A stretch of 64,000 bases of DNA from Chimonanthus salicifolius (taxonomy: Eukaryota > Streptophyta > Magnoliopsida > Laurales > Calycanthaceae), in assembly GCA_013350335.1 (NCBI GenBank), contig CM023537.1, positions 50,786,608 to 50,850,607 on the forward strand, written 5' to 3'. Position numbers and translations under genes: made by a program. Position 1 is the first letter of the stretch. Each line of letters opens with the position of its first letter. The notes under the pieces were generated by a model. That model was not told the DNA's origin and did not search any database. It was given only the letters and a program-made list of their open reading frames with translations. Below, one piece after another: positions 9,857 to 22,318 of the stretch.

Positions 9857-12227
9857 TCATAATTGATTGTTACTCTGAATTTAAGGGCACCTAGAACACT
9901 CAGATGGTCTTCTACTCTTTATTTCTTCTTTAAGAAAGAAACTTGTTACTCTGTCTCTTACCATTGGGGCTATTTATCATTTTCTTTGGAACTGTAGCTG
10001 AAAGAGGTTTCAGTGGCTTCTGTTTTCCGAAGGGGTAGGGATCGGAAATCAAATGAATTTCCAGCAAGTACTTCATTTAAACGAAATCCTTCCTGCTAGA
10101 AAACATGTAAACTGCAAATGAGTGAAAAAATGGGCCATTGAACCATCTTTTACTCTGCAATCTTTGAAACTTCAAAGAGATGCCCTTTCACTAATGAACC
10201 TCTACTTTCTCATTTTGAGTCTGTAGAGTATCATATATATGAACCACTCAAAGTTAATGAACCCCCTAAATTGTAGTTAGTTAGATATAAATTTAGTTAT
10301 AGATCAAAGCAAGCATGACTTTGCTTTACATGGGACCCAATAACAGTATCCCTACTTTCCAAACAGTGAATGATACCTTGGTTTCTGTTCGACTTCTCTT
10401 AATAAATAACTTGGTTTCCATGCTTATCTCCTTGGTTCACTCTTTTCCACTACCCAAGCAGTGGTATTCTTGCTGCCACCTTCAACTAGGACTGGATCAT
10501 GCAACTGTTTGGACAGAAGTAATCCTGTATTATGGGTCATGCCTTTCACAATCAAAACTCTAGTTGCAATTCAAGTGTTTTACATGTCAAAGCCCCATAA
10601 TCCAAGGGTATAATAACCAGCCCCATAATCAGATTCTGAAAGTTGTCACGGTTTTTCGAGAAGAAACCCTGTTTTGGCCAAGTCAACTGAGTCAGTCAAA
10701 TTTAGGTACTTAGGAACTTCTAATTCCATCAACTCACAATCATCTATTCCTTATAAGGGTACAACTTTGGGTCTAACTAAAGTCATCATGAAAATGTCCA
10801 AAAAACTTTGGGTTCATTGGGCCCAAAATATTAGGCTCGAATTGGTATTTGAGTCAGGCCCATGCCAAATATATGAAAGTCCAAGTTTGGCCCGAAAGCT
10901 ACATTTTATAAATTATGATTTTTTTTAAGTTTTATATAATTTTTCTAGTATAGAATTTATATTCTATAAAATTATACCAAAGAAATTCCATTTTAAGCTC
11001 AAGAAAGCTATGCCTAGATAAGCCTGTATACACATTTGGATTTGAAATCGGGTTCAAGTATACATATGCAATGCAAGTTAGGCTCAACTTTGAGTAACTC
11101 AGGTTTACTTGGGTTTGAGCTCTTTAATTGCAATTTGACTGGATCCGTTTACTGGACCCAAGACGACTGTGCCCATTTTAATAATGACTCGACTTGATCT
11201 AACTGTTTAATAGATGACCCAACCTGACCTAACTTGAACCTGATCGACGACTATTACCACATCTATATGCAATGCACCAACGATAGAAGATTCATACCCA
11301 TTTAAGGGTCAGTCTTTCTATGTGTCTTGCCAAAAAAAAGTTTTTATAGTTAGATAAATGGATAAATCCACCTCAAAGGAGAAATAGTCCCAAACCAATT
11401 AACCTATTTAATGAGAACTAAACTTAAATAGACCTAAACCAAATAAGACTCCACCTGAACCTAATCTAAATAGACTTCAACAAAATAAGACTCGACCTGA
11501 ACCTAATCTGATTGAATGTTGCAAGGTCTAATTTTTTAAACAACAAGAATTATGTGTTTCCAAAATTGAGTTGTGTTGAGGTGCAGTTTTCTTTCCCTTG
11601 TCTGGAAGAGGCTTAATAAGCCTAAAGTTTCAGTGTTGCTAACTTGGGAAACCAAAATAACCCAAGCATTTTTGGCACAGCCTTAATATTAAATGTTATC
11701 TATTAAAATTATTATTATTTTAATTTAGATTTAAACCATTTATAATTTTTATTTTGTACATCTTCACTATTGAAATAAATATAATAGGTCAAAATATTTA
11801 TCCAATAATTCATTTTAACTTTAAAAAATCAAGGGCTAACCTTATTTATTGGATCACAAACTTGACAATATGATAACTCTCGTGATTATCTATTTCTCTA
11901 TATAATTTTTGTAATCATCATATTAAACTCACCACCAAATACAACAACACATCATAATACTCAGACTTTTCAACCTGTGCATCTATCAAATCAGAAGGGT
12001 TTTTCATCTCTTCGATCCATTATCTCAAAACTGTTGAAATGTGCTCCATTTTTCCATCTTCCCCACTATGTGTTACTTTTTTTTTTATCTTCTTCTCCTC
12101 CTCACCCATGTATTGAATTGGTCTTGAACTGTATCACAATTATAGTCACGCCACTATAAAATTGAATTTGATTTTTATACTATTCTATTATTAATTATTT
12201 GGCACAACAAAATCCATGACTATAATC
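9857..12227 (+). other. Left-arm intergenic spacer (module B), no gene
   Basis: This inverted counterpart of about 15420-17750 shows no credible gene. It includes degenerate repeats of CAACCTGACC and GGCCCAAA type near 10800-11260, probably old transposon debris. From about 11437 it carries the AKR 5' flank also seen at 1-1857. The short ORFs in it are not conserved in frame between copies. Confidence 0.7.
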
Positions 12228-13213
12228 TAGGGGTCGAAATATAGGCCGATAAGTTTCTCGTTCCTTCGATATTTACATTTAATTGCATTTTGGTCCGAGA
12301 ATTTTATGTTAATTTCAGAAAATTTGGGGCTTCTTGAAAATATAATATTTTCATTAAATATGGTCATATACATATTCAAATTATTTATTTAAGTTTCGAA
12401 TACGATTAATATTAAAATTAACAATAAAATGAAGAGAAATGATAAAAAAAAATTCTATCACTTGTTAACCTAACATCTATGCATGTTACATCCATCTCAA
12501 ATTCCAATTGTAAATGTCATTGACAATTCATCTTAAATTGTACTTGTTAAATTTAATTTGACCCTAGCATTTATGATCGACATCTAATTAAAGAAATATT
12601 TTACCATCAATAACATAAGTCTCTTAAGAAATAAAAGTACAAAATAAATATCAAAATACAAAATTCTAGAAAGTAAGATCCCAATTTTAATAAAATTCTA
12701 TTAAAAATTATGAAAAAGTATGTAAGAAATTTATAATTTAGTGATTAGTGTTATGATTTTTTTAAATGTTTGTTGTATTTTAATCTATCTAATTTTTTAA
12801 ATTCTTAATCTTAGAGGCAAAATTTTTAATGGATTTAAAGATAATATATTAAATCTAATAATAATGGTTGGTGTTAATGCTTCAAAGTTGAAAACTTGAA
12901 ATCACTTTGAGTTTCACCAAATACATCAAAACCATAAAAAACCATAAAAAATCGTGTAAAATCGTGGAAAACTGTGAAAATGGCAATATCGGTTTTTGTT
13001 TTTTTTAAAAAAAAAATCAAATAAATTTTAAATACCGATTTTTATACATATCGGCCGATATGGTGACTGATATTGCAGACTATTTATCGATCATATCGGC
13101 CGATAAACTTTATATACGGCCGATACATAGTGTATCAGCAGCTATGGTGCGGTCCAGAAAATCCGCTACATATCGGCCGATACACTATGTATCAGCTTAT
13201 ATCTCGACCCCTG
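12228..13213. mobile_element. Non-autonomous hAT-like element, 986 bp
   Basis: The termini are inverted: the left end starts TAGGGGTCGAAATAT, and the right end in reverse complement starts CAGGGGTCGAGATAT. An 8-bp target duplication CTATAATC flanks it at 12220-12227 and 13214-13221. The other units have one uninterrupted copy of this site. The 8-bp duplication and YAGGG ends fit the hAT superfamily. There is no transposase ORF. Several palindromes of type TATCGGCCGATA lie at the right end (13040-13200). Confidence 0.8.
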
Positions 13214-13916
13214 CTATAATCACTTGATCAAGTTTAATTTGGATCATAAGTAGTCCATGATAGTAATTTGCATTATTCCCATTCTCTTTATTCAACTTTG
13301 CTTCAAGTAAATTTTGTATCGTGTATTATTGGAATTGGAAGTAGAAAATATTCTCTAAAAGTAATTTTTTTTCTAATGAAAACTTTTCTAACACAAACTA
13401 ACTGAATATGAACAAACTTTTCTATGTATGTGAGGATGGGTAAAGTTGGATTTAACGCTTATTTAGGTTGTCATACTGAATTTCTCAAAACCAACTCTCA
13501 ATTCAGTCGATGAAAGACGAACGTGGAATTGTATTCTGAATGCAATGATTGAAGTAATTAATTGAGATCAAGGAACGTGTTCCTTGCTTTGGAAAGAGAG
13601 AGTTATGAGTCCAATTCTCACTCAATTCTAAAAGACCACTCCTCGTAGAATTACGTGTGTATGGGGTAGGGATCATTTTTAAATTTTAAATAACTATATC
13701 ATGTTGACTAATTTGAGTTAAATTTTACTTAAATTAACTATATCATCATTATTATTATTATTTGAAAATTTTCATCACCTTTTTAATTGAAAGACTTAAA
13801 GTAATTAATCAATTTATGTCTAAATAAAATTATCATTAATTTTTTAATTGAGAATATTAGCCACTAATTTTTTTAAGGATACAGATTTTGCATCAGTTGA
13901 CTGACTGGGATCCAAC
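13214..13916 (+). other. Left-arm spacer with AKR exon 1 deleted
   Basis: This is the inverted counterpart of 14175-15420. Near 13855 about 0.5 kb present in the other arm (about 14230-14720) is missing, which removes AKR exon 1. No gene is seen. Confidence 0.7.
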
Positions 13917-14166
13917 TAGGGATGCAACTCGGGTCGGGTGGGTCGGGTTTTGATATATATGGAACCCANNNNNNNNNNNNNNNNNNNNNNNNNNNNNNNN
14001 NNNNNNNNNNNNNNNNNNNNNNNNNNNNNNNNNNNNNNNNNNNNNNNNNNNNNNNNNNNNNNNNNNNNTCGAGTCGGGTTCTAGAGTTCGGGTTGAGAAT
14101 TCGGATCAGTCGGGTTGGGTTCCATATATATCAAAACCCGACCCACCCGACCGAGTTGCAGCCCTA
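13917..14166. mobile_element. hAT-like MITE halves facing each other across a gap
   Basis: Both sides of the N gap contain the same terminal half of the small MITE seen complete at 36220-36540, in opposite orientation. The left half begins TAGGGATGCAACTCGGG and the right half ends GAGTTGCAGCCCTA. The target duplication GTTGGATC follows at 14167-14174, and its complement precedes the left half. The inversion boundary therefore lies inside this element. Confidence 0.7.
13969..14068. other. Assembly gap, 100 N
   Basis: Exactly 100 N characters, the usual placeholder for a gap of unknown size. It lies at the centre of the large inverted repeat, so the join itself is unverified. Confidence 0.99.
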
Positions 14167-14391
14167 GTTGGATCCCAGTCACTGCTCAACTGATGCAAAA
14201 TCTATATCCTTAAAAAAAAAATTAGTGGCTAATATTATCTCAGTCAACTGATCATTGAACATGAACTGATTTGCTAACAACTAATCAAAGGCCCAACTTA
14301 TTAAGCTATGCATCTTAATAATTAAAAAAAAAAATCAATGGGTGTAATATCAATAAAAATGGTATTAAAAGAAAATTAAAGATGGCATTAC

Positions 14392-14451
14392 CTCTAATCC
14401 TTGAGATCCTAATTTCACTCTAGGAATCTGAACAGACAGCTCCTTCCCCAT
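14392..14451 (-). pseudogene. Aldo-keto reductase exon 1, gene truncated by inversion
   Basis: Read on the minus strand, the exon gives MGKELSVQIPRVKLGSQGLE and then a GT donor. This matches the N-terminus of plant aldo-keto reductases related to PCNT115/AKR1. The reading frame is intact, but the following exons would lie to the left, where the gap and inverted DNA begin. The gene is therefore cut off in this unit. Confidence 0.75.
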
Positions 14452-17400
14452 TTCTGATTTTCCCTGCAAAGAAAACTACCACAAGGCTCAAGCTGCCGCC
14501 TTTTTCTCCTTCTCACTTCCAATCACAGAAACAAGTTCACAACTTAATTATTAAGAAATTGGTAGGACACTTGGGTCACTTGTGCCATACTTCAACACGT
14601 GGAAGGTTGGCAAATGCTCAAATTCTTTACTGCAAGGATGTACATTGTTTTTACTATTAGTTTGTAAAATAAACGAAGCAAGCTAAAATGAGGTAAGAAC
14701 TATAAATAATAATTAATGATAATTTATTATTTAGATGATTAATTACTTTAAGTCTTTCAATAAAAAGGTGATGAAAATTTTCAAATAATAATAATAATAA
14801 TGATATTAAGTAAAAAATGATCTTAACATTTAAAAATTTAACTCAAATTAGTCAACATGATATAGTTATTTAAAAATTTAAAAATGATCCCTACCTCTAC
14901 ACACCAAGTAATTCTACGAGAAGTGGTCTTTTTGGATGGAGTGAGAATTGGACTATGGACTCTCTCTTCCCAAGGCAGGTTCCTTGATCTCAATTAATTA
15001 CTTGAATCATTGCATTCAAAATAACAATTCCACGTTCGTCTTTCGTCGACTAAATACCTAAGTTCTTTCGTAAATTTTGATTTTGTCAAAATTATGCTAT
15101 TATAATTAATATCTATCTTTCTTTTCTTGAAAGTCACTGAGAGTTGGTTTTGAGAAATTCAGTATGACAATCTAAATAAGCGTTAAATCCGACTTTATCC
15201 ATCATCAAATACATGGAAAAGTTTGTTCATATTCAGTTAGTTTGTGCTAGAAAAGTTTTCATTAGAAAAAAAAATTACTTTTAGAGAATATTTCTACTTC
15301 CAATTCAATAATTCACGATACAAATTTTACTTGAAGCAAAGTTGAATAAAGAGAATGGGAATAATGCAAATTACTATCATGGAACTTGATTAAGTGATTA
15401 TAGTCATGGATTTTGTTGTGCCCAAATAATTAATAATAGAATAGTATAAAAAAACAAATTCAATTTTATAGTGGCGTGACTGTAATTGTGATACAGTTCA
15501 AGACCTATTCAATACATGGGTGAGGAGGAGAAGAAGATTAAAAAAAATAGTTACAAATAGTGGAGAAGATGGAAAAATGGAGCACATTTCAACAGTTTTG
15601 AGATAATGGATCGAAGAGTTGAAAAACCCTTTGATTTAATATGATGATCACAAAAATTATATAGAGAAATAGATTATTACGAAAGTTATCATATTGTCAA
15701 GTTTGTGATCCAATAAATAATGTTAGGTCTTGATTTTTTAAAGTTAAAAATGAATTATTGGATAAATATTTTGACTTATTATGTTTATTTCAATAGTGAA
15801 GATGTACAAAATAAAAATTATAAATGGTTAAATCTAAATTAAAATAATAATAATTTTAATAGATAACATTTAATATTAAGGCGGTGCCAAAAATGCTTGG
15901 GTCATTTGCCAGTTTTGCCCCCCTTCGAGTGGTTTCCCAAGTTATGCAACACTGAAACTTTAGGCTTATTAAGCCTCTTCCAGGCAAGGGAAAGAAAATT
16001 GCACCTCAACACAACTCAATTTTGGAAACACATAATTCTTGTTGTTTAAAAAATTAGACCCTGCAACATTCAATCAGATTAGGTTCAGGTGGAGTCTTAT
16101 TTGGTTTAGGTCTATTTAAGTTTGGTTCTTGTTAAATAGGTTAAATTGGTTTGGGACTATTTCTCCTTTGAGTTGGATTTACCCATTTATCTAACTATAA
16201 AAACTTTTTTTGGCAAGACACATACAAAAACTGACCCTTAAATGGGTATGGATCCTTTTTCGTTGGTGCGTTGCATATAGATGTGGTAATAGTCGTCCGA
16301 TCAGTAAAGTCTACCCATTTATGAATGGGTTCAAATTAGGTCAGATTGGATCATCCATTAAACAGGTTAGATCAAATCGGGTCATTTATTAAAATGGGCG
16401 CAGTCGTCTTAGGTCCAGTAAACAGGTCCAGTCAAATTGCAATTAAAGGGCCCAAGCCCAAGTAAACCCGAGTTACTCAAAGTTGAGCCCAACTTGCATT
16501 GCATATGTATACTTGAACCCGATTTCAAACATTTTATATTTGAACCCGATTTCAAACCCAAAATGTGTATGCATGCTTCTAGGCGTAGCTTTCTTTGAGC
16601 TTAAAATGGAATTTCTTTGGTATAATTTTATAGAATATAAATTCTATACTAGAAAAATTATATAACTTAAAAAAAAATCATAATTTATAAAATGTAGCTT
16701 TCGGGCCAAACTTGGACTTTCATATATTTGGCATGGGCCTGACTCAAATACTAATTCGAGCCTAATATTTTGGGCCCAATGAATCTGACCTGAGCTTGGT
16801 CAATCCGAACCCAAAGTTTTTTGGACATTTTCATGATGACTTTAGTTAGACCCAAAGTTGTACCTTTAAGGAATAGATGATTGTGAGTTGATGGAATTAG
16901 AAGTTCCAAGTACCTAAATTTGACTGACTCAGTTGACTTGGCCAAGACATGGGTTTCTTGAAAAACAAACTTCAGCTGATTATGGGGCTGGTTTTTATAT
17001 CCTTGGATTATGGGGCTTTGACATGTAAAACACTTGAATTGCAACTGGAGTTTTGATTGTGAAAGGCATGACCCATAATACAGGATTACTTCTGTCCAAA
17101 CAGTTGCATGATCCAGTCCTAGTTGAAGGAGGCACCAAGAATACCACTGCTTGGGTAGTGGAAAGAGTGAACCAAGGAGATAACCATGGAAACCAAGTTA
17201 TTTATTAAGAGAAGTCGAACAGAAACCAAGGTATCATTCACTGTTTGGAAAGTAGGGATACTGTTATTGGGTCCCATGTAAAGCAAAGTCATGCTTGCTT
17301 TGATCTATAATTAAATTTATATCTAACAAACTACAATTTAGGGGGTTCATTAACTTTGAGTGGTTCATATATATGATACTCTGCAGACTGAAAATGAGAA

Positions 17401-18483
17401 AGTAGAGGTTCATGAGTGAAAGGGCATCTCTTTGAAGTTTCAAAGATTGCAGATAAAAGATGGCCCAATGGCCCATTTTTTCACTCATTTGCAGTTACAT
17501 GTTTTCTAGCAGGAAGGATTTCGTTTTAAAATGAACTTGCTGGAAATTCATTTGATTTCCGATCCCTACCCCTTTGGAAACAGAAGCCACTGAAACCTCT
17601 TTCAGCTACAATTTCAAAGAAAATGATAAATAGCCCCTATGGTAAGAGAGAGAGTAACAAGTTTCATTCTTAAAGAAGAAATAAAAGAGTAGAAGACCAT
17701 CTGAGTGTCATTTTTCTAGGTGCCCTTAATTCACAGTAACAATCAATTATGATCTCAATAAATACATCACCCATGTTTTATTTCAAATATGCGAGAAACA
17801 TGGGTGCTTAAATTCAAGGGGCCAGGTGATGTATTGAGATGAGAGGGCCTAGTCTGGCAATTGACAAGCAAATCATAAAAACACAATGTGTTCCTCCACT
17901 AGGATAGATGAGAAATGGAAGTCCCAGTTCAGCTGAAAGAATGTAATAGACTTTTTATAATGCACATTCTTGAAAAATCAAATGAAATGAACTAAAGGAA
18001 ACTGAATTTCATACATAGAAAGTCATCACCACCTTAATATGAAGTGAGATAAGAACAAAAAAACAAAACCCAAGTGAGAGAGAAGCACAATCAAACATCA
18101 CATACAAGAGACACTGATTTCATGAGCAAGAACCATTCATTATGAAAAATTTAAACTCAGCACTGAACAGAAGAACATGGATGAGACAAAAAAAAAAACT
18201 TATCATTCTCCTTATTTATTGAAAAAAGAACTTCATGAAAACAGAATTAAAAATGCATTACAAAGTACCTTTATAACAGCCATGTATCAATGTACATTCC
18301 CAGTGGCTTTGTTTACATTTATACAGCATTCCACATCAAAAAAAAATGAAATGAACATATAACTGCAGTTTCAGGTCTACACTATCATAATCCAATCTGG
18401 TTGAGTTCTCTTTGCAAAATTGGTTCTTTACAATTTGAAAATCCGGTATCTGTACAGTTCAGATGCTCATGTCAGGCCACCAC
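14452..18483 (-). other. Unit one spacer between AKR exon 1 and RING gene
   Basis: About 4 kb of AT-rich module B spacer, also present at 36824-40888 and 56923-60989. It contains the AKR 5' flank, a degenerate stretch of GGGTC/GACCC-type motifs near 16240-16800, and the RING 3' flank with the small foldback near 17753-17850. Short ORFs here vary in frame between copies, so I see no gene. Confidence 0.7.
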
Positions 18484-19617
18484 TCAAGTTCCCTCTGCCT
18501 TCTCCAATGCTCGTAATCAGGATCATCGGTAGGCAATTCCAATCGACATACAGGCAAAGTGTTCCGAATCTCCAGCCAAGGGAAAATCACTCTCCATGAT
18601 AATGGTGGGTACATGGGAGGCACTTGCTTCTTCCTCCAATGAAATCTCATTCTGACAAACTGCACAATGACATTCTTGAGGATGACCGTTGGCAGATTCT
18701 GGACAGTTGATTTTGCAGCTGGAAGGCTACCCCTGATTGAATCAAAATCAAATGGAGCAAATTCTAACAAATTCGATAAATTCATCGCCCTGATTCTGCT
18801 CAAAGAACTCATCTCTATTATCATCTCCTTCACTGTCATCAATAGTCCACATCATAAGAATAATAATCATCTTCATCCCAAACCCTAACCCCAACCCCCT
18901 GCTCCAAAAGATTAGTACCCACTTCAACATGCTCTTCTTAAAAACTGAGAATCTGACCTTCCAATGGAATCAAATCAGGGTAGAACAATTCATCAATAAA
19001 AACATGTCAGAGTCATTGAGATCCATATATGATGCTGAATCCAAATTGGGCATTTGAGAATCTGAGCTTCCAATGGGATTCACATCAGGGGTGAAAAATT
19101 CGTCAATAAAAAACCCATCAGAGTCATTGAGATCCATATATGATTCTGAATCCAAATTGGGCATTTAGAATCTGAGCTTTCAATGGGATTCAAATCAGGG
19201 TTGAAAAATTCTTCAATAAAAAAACCCGTTAGAGTCGTTGAGATCCATATATGATTCTGAATCCAAATCGGACATTTCAGAATCTGAATCGGCGGACATT
19301 TCAGAATCTGAGCTGCCGATTGGAATAAAATCCGGGTTGTAAAATTCGTCATTAGGATGCTTCCATCGCTTACCCTCTTCCCCATCAGAGAAATTGGAAA
19401 CCATATCCGTATCGAAATGGGTGGGAAGAAGTTGTTCGCATTCAGAGTCGACCATCATGGAGTTGTTCTCGTCGCCAGCTTTGTTTTCCTTTTCTTTCTT
19501 GGAATCCTCCAACCAGTAACGAGCCCCATCGAAATCCATTGAAGATCTGGCAGGGATGAATTCTGTGGCTAGATTTGTTCTCGCTGGACCGAGAGAAGAG
19601 GAACATCCTGCATCCAT
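18484..19617 (-). pseudogene. RING-H2 E3 ligase copy with frameshifts
   Basis: This aligns along its whole length with the intact RING genes but carries many 1-bp insertions and deletions. Examples are a lost T in GTCATTTGTGCAG before the second zinc-binding cysteine, changes in the CCCTCTTCCCC and AACCCCCT runs, and the AACACTTTGCC change that removes a RING cysteine. The frame is broken several times in both the acidic repeats and the RING finger, so no full ligase can be made as written. Many changes are homopolymer-length differences and the copy lies near a gap. Sequencing error is therefore a real alternative to true decay. Confidence 0.8.
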
Positions 19618-21481
19618 AATATTAGCAAAGAAACCCTACAAAACAAAACTGTTAGCAAAGAAATTAAAAAAAAAAAAAGAGAAACCTGCAAAATAAAAAC
19701 GTTAGCACAGAAATAAAGAAACCCTAAAGAAAGAAATTAGCAGAAAACAATCGCAAATAGAACAATCACAGAGAGCAATAGAACAATGTCAGAGAGAGTG
19801 ATCGATGTAGGCAGCAGATCGTAATCGAAAGAGAATCGCAAAGGAAGCAATCAGAGGCAGAAAATCGTTATCGAAAGAGAATCGCAAAGTCAGCAAAACC
19901 CAGAGACGGGAATGGCATTTATGGAAGGGCCCCGCGTTTACCGACTGCACACTCTAATTACCATTTTAGTCCGGTGTTTCATTCGAGTTAACGGTCAATT
20001 CATTCGAACGTAGAATGAATTGATTTTTTTTGTTAATTTTAAAGTTATTTTTTAAGTATTTTGTATTTTTAAAAATTTTTAAATTAAATATTCAGACTAA
20101 TTAAGATAATCTGATAAAAATACTTTAAAATTTTAAGGTCTTTTGACTCCTAAATATTTAAAACACAGTATTTTACAAATAAGGGTTATCCTTAGACGGT
20201 GCCGAAAATACATTTAGGAATGTCAAAAGACCTTAAAGTCTTAATGTATCTAATTAGTCCGGATATTCAATTTGAAAAATTTTGAAAATACACGGTGCTT
20301 AAAAAATAATGTGCACAGTATATTAAATATAAAATCTCCTTTAAAACTTTAAAGTTATTTTTTAAGCACTGTTTATTTCCAAAATTTCTCAAATTGAATA
20401 TCCGGAATAATTACGGTAACCTAATAAAAATACTTAAGATTTCAAGGTCCTTTGACACTCTTAAATGTGTTTTCGATACAGCCTAGGGATACCCTTATTT
20501 GTAAAATACTGTGTTTTAAATATTTAGGAGTGTCAAAAGACCTTAAAGTCTAAAATATTTTTATCAGATTATCATAATTAGTCTGGATATTTAATTTGAT
20601 AAATTTTAAAAATACACAGTGCTTAAAAAATAACTTTAAAATTTTAAAGAAAATCAATTCATTCTAATGAATCACTGATTCAGTCTATCTGTTCATTCGA
20701 ATGAACGGGTGAACAGTAACGCGCATTACTATTCACTCGATTCATTCGAATAAATTAAATTTATACGGGAATTCGTTCGAACGAATCAAATTGGGGATAT
20801 GCGTCCATTCGTTCGAACGAATGCCGAAATGAATTGGGAATTCGTTCGAACCATAGTAACAAATACCGTTCTCGAGATAATACGGCAACTGTTAATAACG
20901 AGATATTTTCAATTTCTCAGGTTTTTAATGGGAAAATCTCGCAGAAAATATAAATATTTAAAAAATAAATAAAAAATATAATAAATAATTATATGCATTT
21001 GTGCAGCAGTGCTCTGTCAAATATGATCTTTCTCCTAACTTGTTAGTAGTTTTTCGGGTGTAGATGAGTTGGGTCGAGTCCAATTTAGGCTAATTTGAAC
21101 TTGCGAAGAATGTTTGTCAAATTGAGTTTGAGCCCAATCGAGTAATCGTCGAGCAAAAGCATCCCTCCTCAAGTCTACACATCTACCTCTATCATGTATA
21201 AAATCTCTATGGTACCTTAAAATTTTTAAATAGATATCCTGTATAAACCTTTTCTGTGTAAAAACTCCTATATAAACGGGCATGGGTGGGCTCAAGCTCA
21301 AGTTTTTCTTATACAAGCTCAGTCTTGAATATTGATCAAATAAACGAGCCCACACTCAGACTAATTTGGGCCCTACCGTCGAAAATGGACAATCAAAAGT
21401 CCCAATATATTAAGTATGTGAGACATAGTAACCAATATGCTAATTTTTGAAGCCTTGATCCTAATAAACAGGGACTTTTAC

Positions 21482-21616
21482 CTGATGCCCGACATCCCAA
21501 ATGAACTTGTCATCTGGGCTGTTGAAGACATGATGTAGGGCCACAGACAACTCTGCCACCCCAAGGCTTGCACTTAAGTGACCTCCTATCTTTGACACCG
21601 TGTATACAATTTCTGC
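21482..21616 (-). pseudogene. Captured DXS exon fragment, 45 codons
   Basis: On the minus strand this encodes [28 protein letters not shown] and [10 protein letters not shown]. These are hallmark motifs near the N-terminus of 1-deoxy-D-xylulose-5-phosphate synthase, the plastid MEP-pathway enzyme that uses thiamine diphosphate. The exon ends in CAG and is followed by a GT donor and about 100 bp of intron (21380-21481), so it was captured from genomic DNA, not cDNA. It is about 45 of roughly 700 residues and cannot be an enzyme. Here the reading frame from the upstream repeat-rich ORF is shifted, so the DXS part is not fused. Confidence 0.85.
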
Positions 21617-21667
21617 CGGCGACAGACGAGAGCGCAGGGCGCAGCCGCCGGCAAGAGAGAGAGAGCA

Positions 21668-21895
21668 GAGGATTCGGTAAAATCGGAATCGGAACTCGGA
21701 AGGAGAGGAAGCACCGGAGCAGAGGATCTGGGATTTTCGGAATCGGAACTCGGAAGAAGAGGAAGCACCAGAGCAGAGGATTCGGGATTTTCGGAATCGG
21801 AACTCAGAAGAAGAGGAAGCAGCGGAGAAGAGGATTCGGGATTTTCGAAATTGGAACTCGGAAGAAGAAGAGGAAGCACTGAAGCAGATTGGGGA
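21668..21895 (-). repeat. 54-bp minisatellite in the Pack-MULE
   Basis: About four copies of a purine-rich unit containing GGAACTCGGAAGAAGAGGAAG and GATTCGGGATTTTCGG. On the minus strand it encodes Ser/Pro/Leu-rich 18-residue repeats with LPLLPSSDS. It is also in unit two at 47222-47448. Confidence 0.8.
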
Positions 21896-22318
21896 TTTTC
21901 GTTTCGGAATCGAAGTGAAACCCTAAAACAGAGGGATTTTAAGTTGTAAACCTGTAATCGTGTCTCCCACGCGGGGGATGGTGGAGGCGTGCGGCCGGGT
22001 TGCTCCTTCGAATTCGATAATTCGATTTCGGTTTTCGAATGGGATTTAAACAACCCGTTTTTATCGTTTCTCGTGTTATAAACGCGTTTTTACCATTAAA
22101 TTTCTGATAATAACGGCATCGGCATTAAAAACGCGATTTTTATGCGAGAATGGTATTTTTCCGGTATTATCGCGGTATAAATGAAAATACCGGCGGTATT
22201 TGTTACATTGGTTCGAACGAATGGAAACGCGGGGGCAAAATGGTAATTAGCCACCCGCACTCGAAAACGGATGTGTAGAAGCAGAAAACCGGGTCTGTAA
22301 ACGCGGGGCCTATGGAAG

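Larger units (their letters stand above)
19928..22310. mobile_element. Pack-MULE copy 1 (2383 bp) with DXS fragment
   Basis: The terminal inverted repeats are perfect, GGCCCCGCGTTTAC and its complement, and are flanked by TATGGAAG at 19920-19927 and 22311-22318. The empty site is preserved at 7674-7681 in the inverted copy. In order inside: palindromic AT-rich modules (20030-20660), a cluster of TTCGTTCGAACGAA palindromes, a repeat-like segment (20990-21370), a captured DXS exon-intron piece (21380-21616) and a 54-bp minisatellite. No transposase is present. Gene capture within a non-autonomous Mutator-like element defines a Pack-MULE; the 8-bp duplication leaves the superfamily slightly open. 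Confidence 0.8.

Noticed and set aside
13922..14167. 81-codon ORF spanning the gap
   Set aside because: It is translated through Ns, and the sequence is a MITE with GGGTCGG repeats.
21035..21355. 106-codon minus-strand ORF in the Pack-MULE (also 43447-43767)
   Set aside because: Conserved only because the element is duplicated. The sequence looks like degenerate dispersed repeat with GAGCTTG-type motifs, and no domain was recognised.
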